This document shows, piece after piece, positions 29,701-39,200 of a DNA stretch of 64,000 nucleotides; position 1 is the first letter of the stretch; each line of letters begins with the position of its first letter. The position numbers were made by a program, and so were the translations under genes. This DNA is from Agapetus fuscipes (Eukaryota; Arthropoda; Insecta; Trichoptera; Glossosomatidae). Under the pieces are notes generated by a model. The model saw only the letters and a program-made list of their open reading frames with translations, was not told where the DNA came from and searched no databases. The stretch covers positions 28,974,785-29,038,784 of the forward strand of contig OX637333.1 of the NCBI GenBank assembly GCA_951799405.1. Direction: 5' to 3'.

Positions 29701-32031
29701 ATTTTACTGACCGTGCAAAAGAGAAGAATGATTTTCTCTACGTTAGTCATATCCGACGTCCTCAGGAGACGTGTGTCTTCTACAAAGAAGAACCACGAAC
29801 CGTTGAATTATTGTTGTTTGATCGAGGCCGAAGGTTGTAGGTACTTTTATTAACCTTCGGCAATGCATCCAAAGATTGCGCTATAGCTCCAGTTGTACAG
29901 AAGGACGATATTATCTCGATCAAACAACAATAATTCAACAGTTCGTGGTTCTTCTTTGTAGAAGACACACGTCGGATATGATTCCGACGAAACGTAGAGA
30001 AAATCGTTCTTCTCTTTTGCACGGTCAGTAAAATCCGTTTTTTTTTCATTCTAAATAATCAACCATTGTACTCCGTTATGTTTATAATCAAATATCAATC
30101 ATTATCATCATTTAGGAAGCTTTTTTTTTGCCAGTCCTGTAAAAAAACATCTGCCTTTTTATGAAACACAAGGATTGCTATTTATTGTAACAAATGCTTT
30201 CCTAAATGCTAATCCCTTGGTTTCTTTTTTACTTATCTGTGTTATAACATTTTGTTGTATTATTATTGTTGAATTGATGAGTGTGAAGCCCGGTATTTTC
30301 AACGTTAGTATAGCAACTTTATACTGAGTGAAACGGACACACTTATGTTAATTGTGTGGGTAGTTTTTTTCTATCAGTTTCAAGTCACGTAAGCTAACCT
30401 CGAAAGTACCGAGCCTTAGTGTTAATAGTAATAATTGAACAATTTTAAATAACGCTGTTTAGTGGCACTAGCCACCCCAAGAGGGCTTTCTGTACATTTA
30501 TGTTTTTTTTTATGTACAAAAATGTATTATTATGTATTGGGTCCTGTCCGGAATGTAGAATCTAGCAACAATCCCACAAGGAGTGCCACCCGAGGTATGC
30601 TATTAGCTTCAGTAACATCGAACCATTTATTTTTAGAGTCACGGGCCTCTGACCGACGCCTCTGACCTAGAGGTTCTTGTTTTGTTGTGCCGTTGCTTTT
30701 ACTTCACGGGTAGGCCTTCCACCACTTGAGAAAGTATATACCTTTGCATGAGCGTCCATGCGCTGTGAATCCTTCTGACATATACATACAGGACGAGTAT
30801 GAGGAGGGTTTGAATACTCTTATTATTTGTGTGAGTAGACATATCCTTTTCTCCAAGTCTTCCATTTGATTCATATTTTCATCACCTTTTGACTTGGGTA
30901 TTTCATATATTTTTGTGTTTGCCACACAATCTCGCTAACTCCGCTGGCTACCTCTATAATCTGAGTTGCAAAGATGTGTTACATTTAAGTTTCATATTAC
31001 ATGCATTCCCACAAGCAGACAGGCATAAGTTCGCGCTTACACATGCCGCATGTGGGCTTACAAGATAAAAACCCAATCTCAAATGAGCATAAGCCCTGCA
31101 ATCTTGCCGACCCTCGTTGAAACAGAGGTGACATTGGCAAAGTGAACCTACCCACCTCAATAAATGTTAAAAGAAATTTCCAGACAGGGTCACAAGTAAA
31201 ATGACTTTTATTGATATCTAAAACTCTGCTGTTAAGTTATTTCTTGAAGTTGGATAATCCTACGATAAGGTATTTTTGCTACTTCTTAATGTATTGAAAA
31301 ACCATTGTAAATAATTTTGCTTTCAAATGTTGAAATAATCCAAAACTAGCCTAAGTTTTTATTTTATTCTGTATCTATCTATAATCTAATCTGCAAAGAT
31401 ATCTTAACATTTAAGGCTCATATTAAATGCATGCCCACAGGCAGGCACGTGTAGGTTCGCGCTTACACATTCCTACATTCGCCTGTCTATGAGCATGCAT
31501 TTAATATGTAATATTTTGAAATGTCAATGTATTTGTGTGACAATCCATTGTTCATATTTTTATGCTTAAATTATTTATTTTGACCTAACACCTTTGTACG
31601 TAAGTTTCACAAACAAACTCTTTCTTTTTTGTCTATGTTTTGTTGTCAATCATATATTTTAGGTTAGATTGAAAAATGTAAAGATGAAAAAAATTAGAAA
31701 ATGTAAAAATTGTAACGATGGGCATCAGAAGAAATATTTACTAGAATTATATTCTCTTGTACATACTTTATTTAATATTTATGTTTATGTATGTATATTA
31801 TTTAAACTGTCAAAAATGACACACTGTCTAAAAAAAAGAATGCTTGTATTGCGACGATGGTGTGTAAATCGGGTTGTGACGCGACGTTGGTGCCTTTTCC
31901 AGAATGTAATTGTGTCGGGCGGGGCGGCAAAAGCGACGTTCGTCAACCGAGAAGCGGCGCAGCGCTTCGTCAGGCGATTCAACGGAAGACTGGTCGCCGC
32001 TTGCTGTCTCAAGGTCACCCTGGATGAGTAA
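11772..32031 (+). CDS. RBM33: RNA-binding protein 33-like, 14 exons
   Basis: Exons: 11772-11782, 14591-15725, 15839-15929, 16020-16169, 16761-17297, 18170-18291, 19292-19401, 20137-20308, 21062-21198, 21506-22000, 22444-22703, 23513-23571, 23664-24020, 31903-32031. All joins preserve one frame (3765 nt, 1254 aa), most with clear GT/AG sites. The N-terminus is acidic (EDLLGDDLIDHGISDE), like the vertebrate RBM33 start. Then come a Pro/Gln-rich repeat (about residues 170-345), a Pro/Met-rich region (exons 5-6), a charged helical region (exons 7-9), an acidic patch (LDDDALRLSPEDEDLLLSDG) and a C-terminal RRM-like fold (ALVGGLPPGMTEARLLSL ... AKATFVNREAAQRFV) ending at the stop. RBM33 family proteins bind RNA in the nucleus; that function here is inferred. 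Exons 5-13 are clearly more GC-rich than exon 2. The orthology call rests on architecture and the N-terminal and RRM matches. Confidence 0.75.
12128..14089 (+). CDS. LINE reverse transcriptase ORF
   Basis: A 653-codon uninterrupted ORF. Residues 1-110 are a basic helical region. RT motifs follow: LKNGKSAGFDGINGEML (motif 1), WRKAVIVPIYKGKGD, NFRPISLLSIPGKV, the catalytic AFVDLEKAFDSVDR block, GVRQGCVMSPWLFN, and YADDAVL with the two catalytic aspartates at about residues 383-384. The C-terminal part has PTLMYGSEAWTVSE, then MLRWFGHLERM and GRGRPRKVWKDQI, which recur in related fragments. No apurinic endonuclease domain is present; a complete element would have one upstream. The intact frame suggests a fairly recent insertion. 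Clade is uncertain (RTE-like or a relative). The first codon is only the first available ATG. Confidence 0.9.
   Translation: MKGDAWWNDRVKEAVKVKKKCYENWLNDRNDRKLEDEYKIAKRMAKTIIYESKMNEQRKIDERINKSFTDSKKEFWRWINADRNKSSALTTPGVKSAAGEMVWENEEVCKRWKNYFQEIFGQGERRIYEQTDEENELKILKEEMKVSISRLKNGKSAGFDGINGEMLKAGGECVIDWMHELCKLCVNAGVVPMDWRKAVIVPIYKGKGDKKDCQNFRPISLLSIPGKVFCKVIIKNVILTTSKRVSDIQSGFMAGRGCVDQIFTLRQLVEKQLSVRGKLFTAFVDLEKAFDSVDRGMLWDVLKAYGVNGALLNAVHANYENSMACIRIDGEYSEWFEVFKGVRQGCVMSPWLFNIVMDKCVRDARLDDCGLMIGESKVSVLLYADDAVLVSDSAVELQMMLSRLNEALKGNNLKLNARKTKVLIFERDDENMNYEFKINGMNVDVVNEFVYLGSKFEKDGRMAGEFERRIMKGRCVLGATACIARNQNLSKNVRLAVHGGILVPTLMYGSEAWTVSEREISKVHTVEMDYLRSMIGKKRSDRVRNDFVREECGVRESVKVKIKRSMLRWFGHLERMSDERLTKKVYVARIDGCRGRGRPRKVWKDQISEIANEWDIQSHNKRRTCMKKVMTLDEMKEVCKDRKKWRLICNVDF
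14203..14460 (+). repeat. LINE 3' UTR, source of the dispersed ~240-bp repeat
   Basis: Begins TTCCTTGACTTATAGGTTGG, includes the GACCACCCATACTG and CACCCCTGTTTCAGGG blocks, and ends CTTAGATTATAGATTA. It lies 110 bases after the LINE stop codon. Confidence 0.8.
15110..15625 (+). repeat. 21-bp coding minisatellite (NQRPQxP heptads)
   Basis: About 25 heptads of the form RPQIPNQ, with variants (RPQTPIQ, RPQAPIQ), encoded by a drifting 21-bp unit such as AGGCCTCAAATTCCTAATCA. Repetition leaves other frames open as well (132 codons in another + frame, 201 codons antisense); these are shadows. Confidence 0.9.
16185..16480 (-). mobile_element. LINE C-terminal and 3'-end fragment
   Basis: The minus strand reads MMRWFGHVETMNDDRL, GKGRPRKVWSDQI, then QLCRGSGHP, ending in a tail complementary to AACTGTAACTCTGTCGCC. 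It is related to the 12.1-kb LINE but a distinct subfamily, with other ends at 25040, 34475, 57590 and 59355. It lies in RBM33-like intron 4. Confidence 0.85.
16604..16682 (-). mobile_element. LINE 3'-end copy, partial
   Basis: The CAGGGGTGACATTGGC to CAACCTATAAGTGAAGG portion of the dispersed LINE 3' UTR, in reverse orientation. Confidence 0.8.
17590..17787 (-). mobile_element. LINE 3'-end copy
   Basis: Reverse-oriented copy starting at the tail (CTAAATCTAAGCTGC) and running to GGGGTGACATTAGC, in RBM33-like intron 5. Confidence 0.85.
17800..18100 (+). mobile_element. LINE RT C-terminal fragment
   Basis: Encodes KLNRLRWAGHAQRMPSSQVP, then GRPRLRWEDEV and a DRRSWKRRLMEAK segment before a stop. 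This is the usual extreme C-terminus of arthropod non-LTR RTs of the RPRxRW type, from a different family to the 12.1-kb LINE. Confidence 0.8.
18432..18775 (-). mobile_element. CR1/L2-like LINE 3' fragment, second family
   Basis: The minus strand encodes FGDRAYKVAASTIWNGLPDD and TFRKGLKTHLLRSYE, the C-terminal RT-tail motif also seen at 9255-9745 but clearly divergent. Confidence 0.8.
18920..19035 (+). mobile_element. SINE-B tail fragment
   Basis: Contains TTACAGCAACTGG and ends CACCAAATAAATCATCC, the SINE-B 3' end seen also at 53985-54095 and 59700-59800. Confidence 0.7.
19495..19960 (+). repeat. GTGGACATTTTGTC motif cluster with LINE tail
   Basis: Several degenerate copies of GTGGACATTTTGTC lie at about 19730-19950, interrupted at 19800-19868 by a LINE 3' end of the TCTGAGAGCTTTGAATG subfamily. 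The same motif occurs three times at about 56760-56795. 19495-19680 has no clear identity. Confidence 0.5.
20376..20426 (+). mobile_element. LINE 3'-end fragment, short
   Basis: GGCTGACCACCCATG to TTTGCCAATGTCACC, about 50 bases of the dispersed 3' UTR, just downstream of RBM33-like exon 8. Confidence 0.7.
20700..21005 (+). repeat. Dispersed repeat paired with 50105-50415
   Basis: Blocks GGCGGATATGACG, TTTTGGCGGGA and ATGGTTGTGATCCTTGAAAT occur in the same order, reverse-complemented, at 50105-50415. Non-coding; probably a non-autonomous element. It sits just before RBM33-like exon 9. Confidence 0.7.
22704..23512. other. RBM33-like intron 11
   Basis: Intron between the exons ending at 22703 and starting at 23513. 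AT-rich with no confident repeat assignment. The 5' part keeps a short open extension (22704-22804) that is intron read-through. Confidence 0.4.
24530..24907. mobile_element. Non-autonomous TIR element with 8-bp duplication
   Basis: Inverted ends GTACCTTAGAGCATAAACAA at 24530 and its complement ending at 24907, flanked by ATAAATCT and ATAAATGT (7 of 8 identical). The 8-bp duplication fits hAT- or P-like insertion. A degenerate inner copy of the motif lies near 24697. Non-coding. Confidence 0.75.
25040..25250 (+). mobile_element. LINE 3' end, second subfamily
   Basis: Encodes ...MNELKEVSQGRKKWRQFCRS and CGHP before a stop, then the GGCAACAGAGTTACAGTTAC tail shared with 16185 (reverse), 34475 and 57590. 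Confidence 0.8.
25330..25560 (-). mobile_element. SINE-B-related fragment
   Basis: Contains GAGACTCCCTAGATTTCAGA and CTAGGGGTCTATGACACTTG, the distal body block of SINE-B, in the same orientation as 60680-60740. Confidence 0.55.
26071..26320. mobile_element. TIR element, copy 1
   Basis: Ends ACCTTAAAGGTAGAACTGAA and the complement of TTCAGTTTTACCTTTAAGGT. About 250 bp, non-coding. The related copy at 28568-28822 is in the same orientation in the same intron. Confidence 0.7.
26388..26576 (-). mobile_element. LINE 3'-end copy (TCTGAGAGC subfamily)
   Basis: Reverse copy from the tail AATCTAATCTAAGTTGC to GGGGTGACATTGGC. It carries the CTCTCAGATGTATGCCC variant that also occurs at 14395, 19805 and 42415. 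Confidence 0.85.
27682..27907. mobile_element. hAT-like MITE
   Basis: Inverted ends CAGTGGCGAAGGGTGCCATA, with about 43 bp paired, flanked by an 8-bp duplication GTATTTAC/GTATTTAT (27674-27681 and 27908-27915). The CAGTGGCG start and the 8-bp duplication are hallmarks of hAT elements. At 226 bp it has no transposase. Confidence 0.88.
28568..28822. mobile_element. TIR element, copy 2
   Basis: Homologous along its length to 26071-26320, with ends ACCTCGAAGGCAAAACTGAA and the complement of CCAGTTTAACCTTTAGGGT. Confidence 0.7.
28978..29180 (-). mobile_element. LINE 3'-end copy, divergent
   Basis: Reverse copy from CATCTAAGTTGCAAAG to GTCAGCCTCATACCAA. It is followed within 10-20 bases by a forward copy (29190), making an inverted pair. 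Confidence 0.8.
29190..29405 (+). mobile_element. LINE 3'-end copy
   Basis: Forward copy from CACTCGTACTGTAAAA through CACCTCTGTTTCAGGG to the tail AACTTAGATTATAGAT. Confidence 0.8.
29684..30053. mobile_element. Fold-back element, ~145-bp arms
   Basis: Arm 29684-29828 (starting TAGAATGAAAAAAACGGA) is the near-exact reverse complement of 29905-30053. The loop of about 75 bases contains a second small stem (CCGAAGGTTG and AACCTTCGG). The transcript would form one long hairpin. Non-coding. Confidence 0.88.
30955..31150 (-). mobile_element. LINE 3'-end copy
   Basis: Reverse copy from AATCTGAGTTGCAAAG to CATTGGCAAAGTGAACC. Confidence 0.85.
31376..31485 (-). mobile_element. LINE 3'-end copy, partial
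   Basis: Reverse partial copy, TATAATCTAATCTGCAAAG to GTTCGCGCTTACACATTCC. Confidence 0.75.
31903..32031 (+). CDS. RBM33: Terminal exon of RBM33-like gene (second half of RRM)
   Basis: Encodes NVIVSGGAAKATFVNREAAQ, RFVRRFNGRLVAACCLKV and TLDE then TAA. It holds the RNP1-like strand (AKATFVN), helix 2 and the last strand, completing the RRM begun by ALVGGL in the exon ending at 24020. The acceptor CCTTTTCCAG and phase 0 join agree. Only seven residues or so follow the last strand, so the RRM ends the protein. Confidence 0.85.
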   Translation, partial: NVIVSGGAAKATFVNREAAQRFVRRFNGRLVAACCLKVTLDE

Positions 32032-33540
32032 CAAACAAAGATGGCCGACAGCATGACTGCCCGAGGAGGAATGGACAGAATCAAGATTCAGACTTTGTTT
32101 TAAGACTTATCTTATATTTGGGTTGCTTGGAAATATGTATTCTACGCGATAATGAGATTTTTTTTGCTAGTACAGTGAATGTGAATGAAATAATTTTATT
32201 ATGAAAACAAGGTTCTCTTATAACCATTTTTGTGCATATTAAAAAGAAATCTATCAATATTTGTTAATCGTATCACAAATGGTACTTCAGATCAGTGCGT
32301 TTTTTTTTTAAATACATGTTATTAAAGTTAAAACCTGATTTTCATGCTGCTATTGGTGCACTTTTTTAAGCCGTTAACTTCATTGAAATTTTACCATTGG
32401 ACAATACACTCAACTTTTGTAAGTCAACTAAATGTGTATCACATTCGCTATTAAATGTTAAAGTCTTTTTGTATATTGCAAAGTGAACAGAATACTGTTT
32501 GAATTGTGTTAATATTTTTTACAATTTGAGTAAAATTAAAAAAACGCATAAAACCGTGACACATTTTGGCGGGAAACGATGATAAATTAAAACATCAGCT
32601 TCACATTACTTTAGTTTTCAGAATTGAGACTAAAACTGGCTCATAAGCACAAAATAAAGACATTTACTGTTACATGAGCTGTATAACATGCTCGTTCTGT
32701 CTCAAGGTGAGATACATCAAAATGTTCTCTTATCTATGGCAACCCCTCAAAAATATTTTCAAATTCAAAAAAAGAATCATTGCTGTTAAATGAATAAAAA
32801 ACCCCTATTTGTAGGGAATCAAGTTGCATTATTTCCATTTGTGTGCCAGCCTCTCATCCCACCTATCTATGATTTTTTTAAAGTCACGGGTCCATATATT
32901 TGGTTAGCTACTAATCATACTTTAGGTAAGATAATTTTTTATTATAATTTATGGCTGAACACTGAGTGGCATTAGTTGTAAGACATATTTTTACCTAACC
33001 CAGCCGACTGCATTTTTATTATGTCATCATTTATTATCTATGGATCGGTATCATTAATGTTTCTCAGGTTTGATTCACGCACATTTCAATTTGAAAACAT
33101 TCTTCCTATTTGACTGTGGCCCATTTGTTTTGTCTTTTGCTTTTGCTTCGCTACAAATCTATGTATAACTTGTCTGGAGGTGCTCTCGATTTGACCTTTA
33201 TAACTCGGTTACTCTGAAAAATAGAGCTCTGAAGAAGTTACACATTGATTTGTTACGAAACGTAAGCAGAAGACAAAAATTCAAATGAACGGTTAAGACT
33301 CTGGAAGAACAATATCTAGCATGTGATGCCCGGCCCTATAAAGCCTAACAATCATGTATTCTATTTTTCAAAATGACGTGGTACCCCGTTGAATCATATT
33401 TTTAAGAAAACCGCATGATCTTGGATGTGTAAAATAAGTTATTTTTAAGTATTTAGCTCATAGTTATAATCTGCATTTGAATTCAATGTTTTGAGTGAAC
33501 TCCTATGGACTGTTATTGAAAATAATGGATATATATGCAC
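32032..33540 (+). other. RBM33-like 3' UTR and downstream spacer
   Basis: AT-rich sequence after the stop. AATAAA-type signals occur (for example near 32652), so the 3' end may lie within the first 650 bases; I cannot choose one. No further exon is seen before the LINE copy at 33555. Confidence 0.4.
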
Positions 33541-33554
33541 TCTTTATAGATGTA

Positions 33555-33778
33555 ACTGAATCTAATCTAAGTTGCAAAAATGTATTACATTTAAGATTCA
33601 TATTACAAGCATTCTCACAAGCAGACACGTGCAAGTTTGCGCTTACACTTGCCGCATGTGGATTTACAGCATAAAAACCCAATCTCAAATGAACGTAAGC
33701 CCTGCAACTCTAGCTGACCTTCTCTGAAACAGGGGTGACGTTGGCAAAGTGAACCATTTTTTACAGTATGGGTCAAGG
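33555..33778 (-). mobile_element. LINE 3'-end copy
   Basis: Reverse copy from AATCTAATCTAAGTTGC to TTTACAGTATGGGTCAAGG, lacking a short internal piece near the end. Confidence 0.85.
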
Positions 33779-34274
33779 AATGCCTATTATTATTTTCACA
33801 TAAAATTCCTTAGTAGCCTATCTTGCATAATAAATACAATAAATCATGTAAAAACAAGACTTGTATGGAATGAAAGAAAGGAATCTTGTTTATTTTTTAA
33901 GATAAGGAGATAAATAAATGGCTTACTCTGTGCTTCCATATATTTATCTTTTATTTAAAAAAAAAATCTAGATTGCCACCTTTGGTTTTATATGTACAAG
34001 TGATATGTATCAAGTTTGTAGAAAAAAATTTATTCAATTTTGATTTATGAAAAAATGCAATAATTTATATTTTGTTGTCACACCATTTTCTCTTATGTAA
34101 GGGGAATCTACATAGTATACCTACTCTAGTTTATTTCCAATTTAATTTTAATTTTATAAAATACAATCTCGAATTATGGCTATTTCTGGTAAAAACTAAG
34201 AACTTCTCTAAGACTCTCCTAAATTTATTCAATTCAGATTTGTAAACCATTGCATTTATTTAAATAATAGACAT

Positions 34275-34420
34275 AATATTTCTGTGCCCACAAGCAGGCA
34301 CATCTAAGCTTGCGCTTGCTTGCACATGCTGCATGTGTACACATAAAATAAACAAAACCTCACCTGTACATAAACTTTGCAACTCATGCCGCCTTTACTT
34401 GAAACCGGGGTGAAAGTGAA
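34275..34420 (-). mobile_element. LINE 3'-end copy, old and divergent
   Basis: Reverse partial copy recognisable from TGCCCACAAGCAGGCAC and CTGAAACGGGGTG-like blocks. Confidence 0.6.
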
Positions 34421-34474
34421 GCTATGATTGTTTTCACTTCAATAAATATAGCTTTCATTTAGATTACAATACTG

Positions 34475-34540
34475 TAACTGTAACTCTGTCGCCATTCTGC
34501 TAGCGGTGGCCAGAGCCTCTCCAGAGCTGCTTCCAACAAT
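34475..34540 (-). mobile_element. LINE second-subfamily tail
   Basis: ACTGTAACTCTGTCGCCATT to CCAGAGCTGC, identical in layout to 16190-16240. Confidence 0.7.
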
Positions 34541-34544
34541 ATAT

Positions 34545-35510
34545 CAATAAAAAGAAGCTATCAAAACTTTTGTTTAGCAATATTTGTAGGCTTACCAAAA
34601 CAAATTCAATTCATTTTTGACCTTAATTTTAATTTCAACAAATATATGTATCGAACTTACATATACTCTCTAGAACAAAATCTGCATCATTCTATTATTT
34701 TGTGTTTGAATAACACTACATTCTATTTTCTAAGAATTAGTAAAATACATTTTTAATTTAATTATAGATATTTTTAATTTCACTTTAGCAAACAAGACCT
34801 AATTTTCCATTTTTTTTTTCAAGTATTTTTTTTTTTAATGTTGATAAATTGTTATTATTTTATAGGTTTTGTTTTCTCGAATAGAAATCTAAAACGTTGT
34901 TAACTCACCATAGTCTATTAATTTCATATTCTTTTAGGTTAACCCTGTCTTTTTAGTGCTTTTGTCTATCGTGGATCATAATCAACCGCACCTTGGAAAT
35001 GCCATTTTAGTGTTCGAGCCTCATTTTGTTATTCCTAGTTATTAATTTGATTGTTAAAAACATTATTAATTACTTAAATAAATGAAATCTTTTGTGAAAA
35101 TAATGTGTTTATATTTTTATTTAATTTTAAGACAAAATATTTTTTTTATGAAAAACTTCTTCTGAAAGTTGATATGAAATGTGTGTTTTAATTGATGCAA
35201 AAAAACAAAAACAAAGAAACAATGAAGTGTACCTGAAAAATTAATAAAAAGTCTATCGTTTTTATAAAATTTGTTTAATTTTTCTTCTTAATCGTACAAT
35301 GAAACCCTAATCTTATATGAAATCACTTAATTCTAAGATATTCGTGAAAACGAAAGAAAAGTGTGTCAAATTCTTTCTTCTTGTATCACAACATTGGCAA
35401 CCTCTAACGACTGAAAGGAGCCACATTACATAAAACATTGTGGTTCTCAAGAATGGGCTACTCAGCAAATCCATGTCAAACAATGTGGGGGAACAAACTG
35501 ACTTGTATAA
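34545..35510. other. Intergenic spacer between convergent genes
   Basis: Strongly AT-rich with poly-T and poly-A runs. I see no exon or recognisable repeat. Confidence 0.4.
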
Positions 35511-35599
35511 TTTATTTTACTGAATACTTATTGAGGGACAAATAAGGAATGAAACCATACAACATAAGTCATTGACATTGTTGATAAAGTCTCCTAGCT

Positions 35600-35835
35600 G
35601 GCATGGCAATGAGCTGGTCATTTGGTAAGGCAAGAGGATGGCAGGTGGACTTCCAGAATTCTTGAATGGAGGTCGCGGGAGGACAAAACGAGTGTGGGAA
35701 GACCCCAAAAAAGATGGGCTGACGATACTGTCCAGCTGATGGGAAAACAGTGGTATTGTGTTGCTCGAGATAGACGAACGTGGAAAAGTTTTGAATAGGC
35801 CTGTATCCAGCAGTGGAGAGAAGAAGGCTAGCAAA
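35600..35835 (+). mobile_element. LINE RT C-terminal relic
   Basis: In broken frames reads like a non-LTR RT tail: a WSFGKARGWQ stretch, GKQWYCVARDRRTWKSFE, then QQWREEG-like residues. Stops and frameshifts throughout. Confidence 0.6.
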
Positions 35836-36245
35836 AAAAGGGTTGAAGTTATTGTCGTTAGGACATGATGCAGGCGAGGTTCGAACCAGTGTAGTGTCAA
35901 TAACGCGAATTGGAGCGCCGACGCCTAACTTGACCATCCCAGCGACACGCTTCAAGGACAACAAATATGAAAATGAAACCTAAGTTTTTCTTAAAAATCT
36001 GTTTCCAATTGATTTGTATGTATTTCAGTATAATTTTTCATCCAGTAAATGTGCAAACTTGGTCCTTGGCAACCAATAACAACATTTCTTTGCCTTTTCG
36101 CTAGCAACCCGGCAGTGTGCCGTCAAAATTTAATTTTCTTGTTTATAGAATTTTGTCTTTTTTTAATATCTATTAGCTTTGAAAGCTGACAATACATGAG
36201 ATAGAGATAAATTATTGTGACTTGGTCACATACATGTCTTATTAA

Positions 36246-39200
36246 TTAGAAGACGTATGCGTTATATGCGCTGATCCATCCCGTCATTTGCGTCCAGTCG
36301 GGGAAGGTTTTCAAGAAGTCGTCGAACTCCTGCGTCCTCAGGGTCTCGTGGTGAATGTGGTTGCCTGCGAGACCGATGTCCATGATCGGCTTTGACGCGT
36401 CTTCCACCTGGGAAAAGATTAAACATCAATAAGATTTTTTGACATGAACAGTTGAAAGATTACTATTTGGGATTTGGCTCTGGTTTTGAGGTTAGGTGGC
36501 TTGCAGAAAGAGATCTTGTTCTCGATGATGCAGCACTTTATTACAAGAAGGTACAAGTTTACACTGATAGTCTTTGATTGAATATTTGAAAGGAAAAGAA
36601 CAAATAAATGCATTGATTTGAGTTTAAATACTCTTAAGAAAACACCTCCATCAAATAATGTAACAAATACCATAGACAAAAATGTTGAGGTTACCTTGAA
36701 TGTGAGAGATATTTTGTAAGCAGGCCCCATCTCTCCTCTGACTATATGCAGGTAGTAAGAGGGCCTTCCCTTCCATTCTCCGGAGGCTTCAGGCTCTGAC
36801 GGCACATCCCAGCGCTCCAGAGTAGATCCCTCCCGAGGGGAAAATGTTAAAGTCATGCGGTCGGGCCCTGCAACAGATTTTTTTATGTTATTTGTGTCCT
36901 GTGACAAAATAACTAAGGTTCGGTATTTTCAACTTTACTATAATTATGTAATATGAATTACAATTTACTCAAGACACTCTAGTACGAGTTTCTAATCTAA
37001 TCTAAGATGCAGAGATATGTTACATTGGAGATTCACATTATATGCATTTTCACAAAACAGACATGCATAAGTTCGCACTTGCCGCTCGCACTTGCCTCAC
37101 GAACATGCCGCATGTGGTCCTACAATATAAAAACCTGAATCTGAAATGAACATACACCCTGCAACTCCTGCTGACCTCCCCTGAAACAGGGGTGACATTA
37201 GCAAAGTGAACCATTTTCTACAGCATGGGTGATCAGCCGCATACCAACCAACTTCCAGCCAACTTCATTAGGATTTAACTTCCAGATTAATGTAGTGATC
37301 CTCACCGCTGAGTGCCAGGCTGAAGGTGCACATCACAGGAGCTGCTGTGGTGCAGGACTTGCTCTCCACACTGAGTCTGGTGGGGAAGGGCTGTATGGGG
37401 GGATCGGCAGGGATCCAACTGCTCGTGGGACTGGAATATTCAACAAACAAACAAATAAACAAGCTGGAGATCAAATTCATGATGATGAGTTGATGATTTA
37501 TGTTGTACCTATACTTGTTGATTTTGACAGTACTTAGTACAATATAATAATTTAAGATGGAGTTTACTTTGGGTATTTTATTTCTAGGGTATTTAATTTT
37601 GTTACAATTCAAATCTGGCAGTGCTGTCGACATACTGTATTTACAGTGCTGCCAACAATTTCTTTACAGATGTAGTCACCCCAAGGGCGCTTGTGCAATT
37701 GATGCCAGAAATTTGCTTGTCTTCTGTGCATTTAAGAAGAATGTGTAAGTGCTCACTTATACGTGTCTGCTTATGGGAATGCATTTAATATGAATCTTAC
37801 ATGTAATCAAATTTTACGGTATGTGTGGTCTGCCTCAAACCTACTTTTATGTTTCAATGTTATATTTATTTAATTTCTGTAAAAAATCCTAGATCGTTGT
37901 CTTGAATGAAAACAAATTATGATCAAATGACAAGTGCATCTGACTTACCTCAGAGGGATCATCCTTGTCATGTAGAGAGGCAGCCCGCAGTACATTTCCT
38001 CCTCGCAGTCCTTCTCCAGGAAGCTGATGGACCTCTCCCGCAGCGGGATGGTCTTGGGGCTGTTCCTGTCCAGGTTCAGGACAAAGTAGCCGGTCTCCCT
38101 GCGACGCAAAGCCTGCGACTCGTCAAAGAACTGACGATCGGAGTGCTGGAAGATTACAAATGATTTAATAATAATATTAAAATTGTAGTCTCAATGACAA
38201 AAATATTCTTTTTATTAACCGTATCGCTTACACCCTTGAGAAAAAATAATAAATTTGAAAAATACAAATCTCCTGGCGTCCGCCTGAGTTCCAAAGTCAC
38301 ATCATTACGAATTTAGACAAGTTAGTTCCTTTAGCGTTTGGTTATTTGTTTGGTGTTTCGAAATTTTTCACACATACTCTTCAAAAGTCAGGAGTACGAA
38401 AATTGTGATTTTGATTCCTGATTATTTTTGCCTCTTTCTCGGAAAATAACTTGAAGGTAGAGGGGTTAACATCAAATGACCACCAACTACGGGATATCTC
38501 GTCCTCTGTTTAATTGCCATTTTTGTTCAGCTATGATTAAACTCGAAGTACATCAGAGCTAATATCGATGGATGGCTTCTGAGAAAAGAACAAAAAATCA
38601 ATACTAGCTTGCATGAACAGAAAATTTATTTTACAATGATCAAAAAATGAAATTTTAACAATTAGTAGTTCAAATTCAAGGAATAAAATAATACTTTATT
38701 TTTTTAGTTGGTTATTCAAAAAACAGCACCAAATATATTTGTGAAATAAATACAGTGTTTAACTAAAAAAAAAATGTTGTTTTTTGAATAACCAACTAAA
38801 AAACATGAATTTTCCCAGTGTTAATACACAAACCATCAAAAATATAATATTTTATTGTTTGTGGAGATTTTTTGTCATTTCAGGCCAGATTTCTGAAAAT
38901 TGCCGTGGCAGTCAATATGTCAAGTTATTTAATAAAATTCAATGAACTCAATTACAGACTACAAACAAATGCCTTAAGTAATGTTTTCCAGAGGGGACTC
39001 ACCATAATCCAGTAGCGTTGTGGGGCTGGATCGCTGGGCCCGTTCCTGTAGGGATGCCCCACATCCGAGGCCAGAGAGATGGGAACCATGATGAAGGCGA
39101 AGATCCCCAGCAGGCTCAGCACTAGAGCGGGGCGGCGGATCAGACCTACCAGAGGCATCTGAAACAACATGCACTCTTAACGTGTTTTCCTTTCATTTTG

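Larger units (their letters stand above)
24021..31902 (+). other. RBM33-like intron 13 (7.9 kb), splits the RRM
   Basis: Donor GTATCC at 24021, acceptor CCTTTTCCAG ending 31902. It divides the RRM between TQVE and NVIVSGG. It carries a TIR element (24530), LINE ends (25040, 26388, 28978, 29190, 30950, 31376), paired TIR elements (26071, 28568), a hAT MITE (27682) and a long fold-back (29684). Intervening AT-rich sequence shows nothing else I can identify. Confidence 0.75.

Noticed and set aside
35517..35964. Overlapping ORFs of 127 and 131 codons on the minus strand
   Set aside because: Antisense to a decayed LINE RT C-terminus readable on the plus strand.
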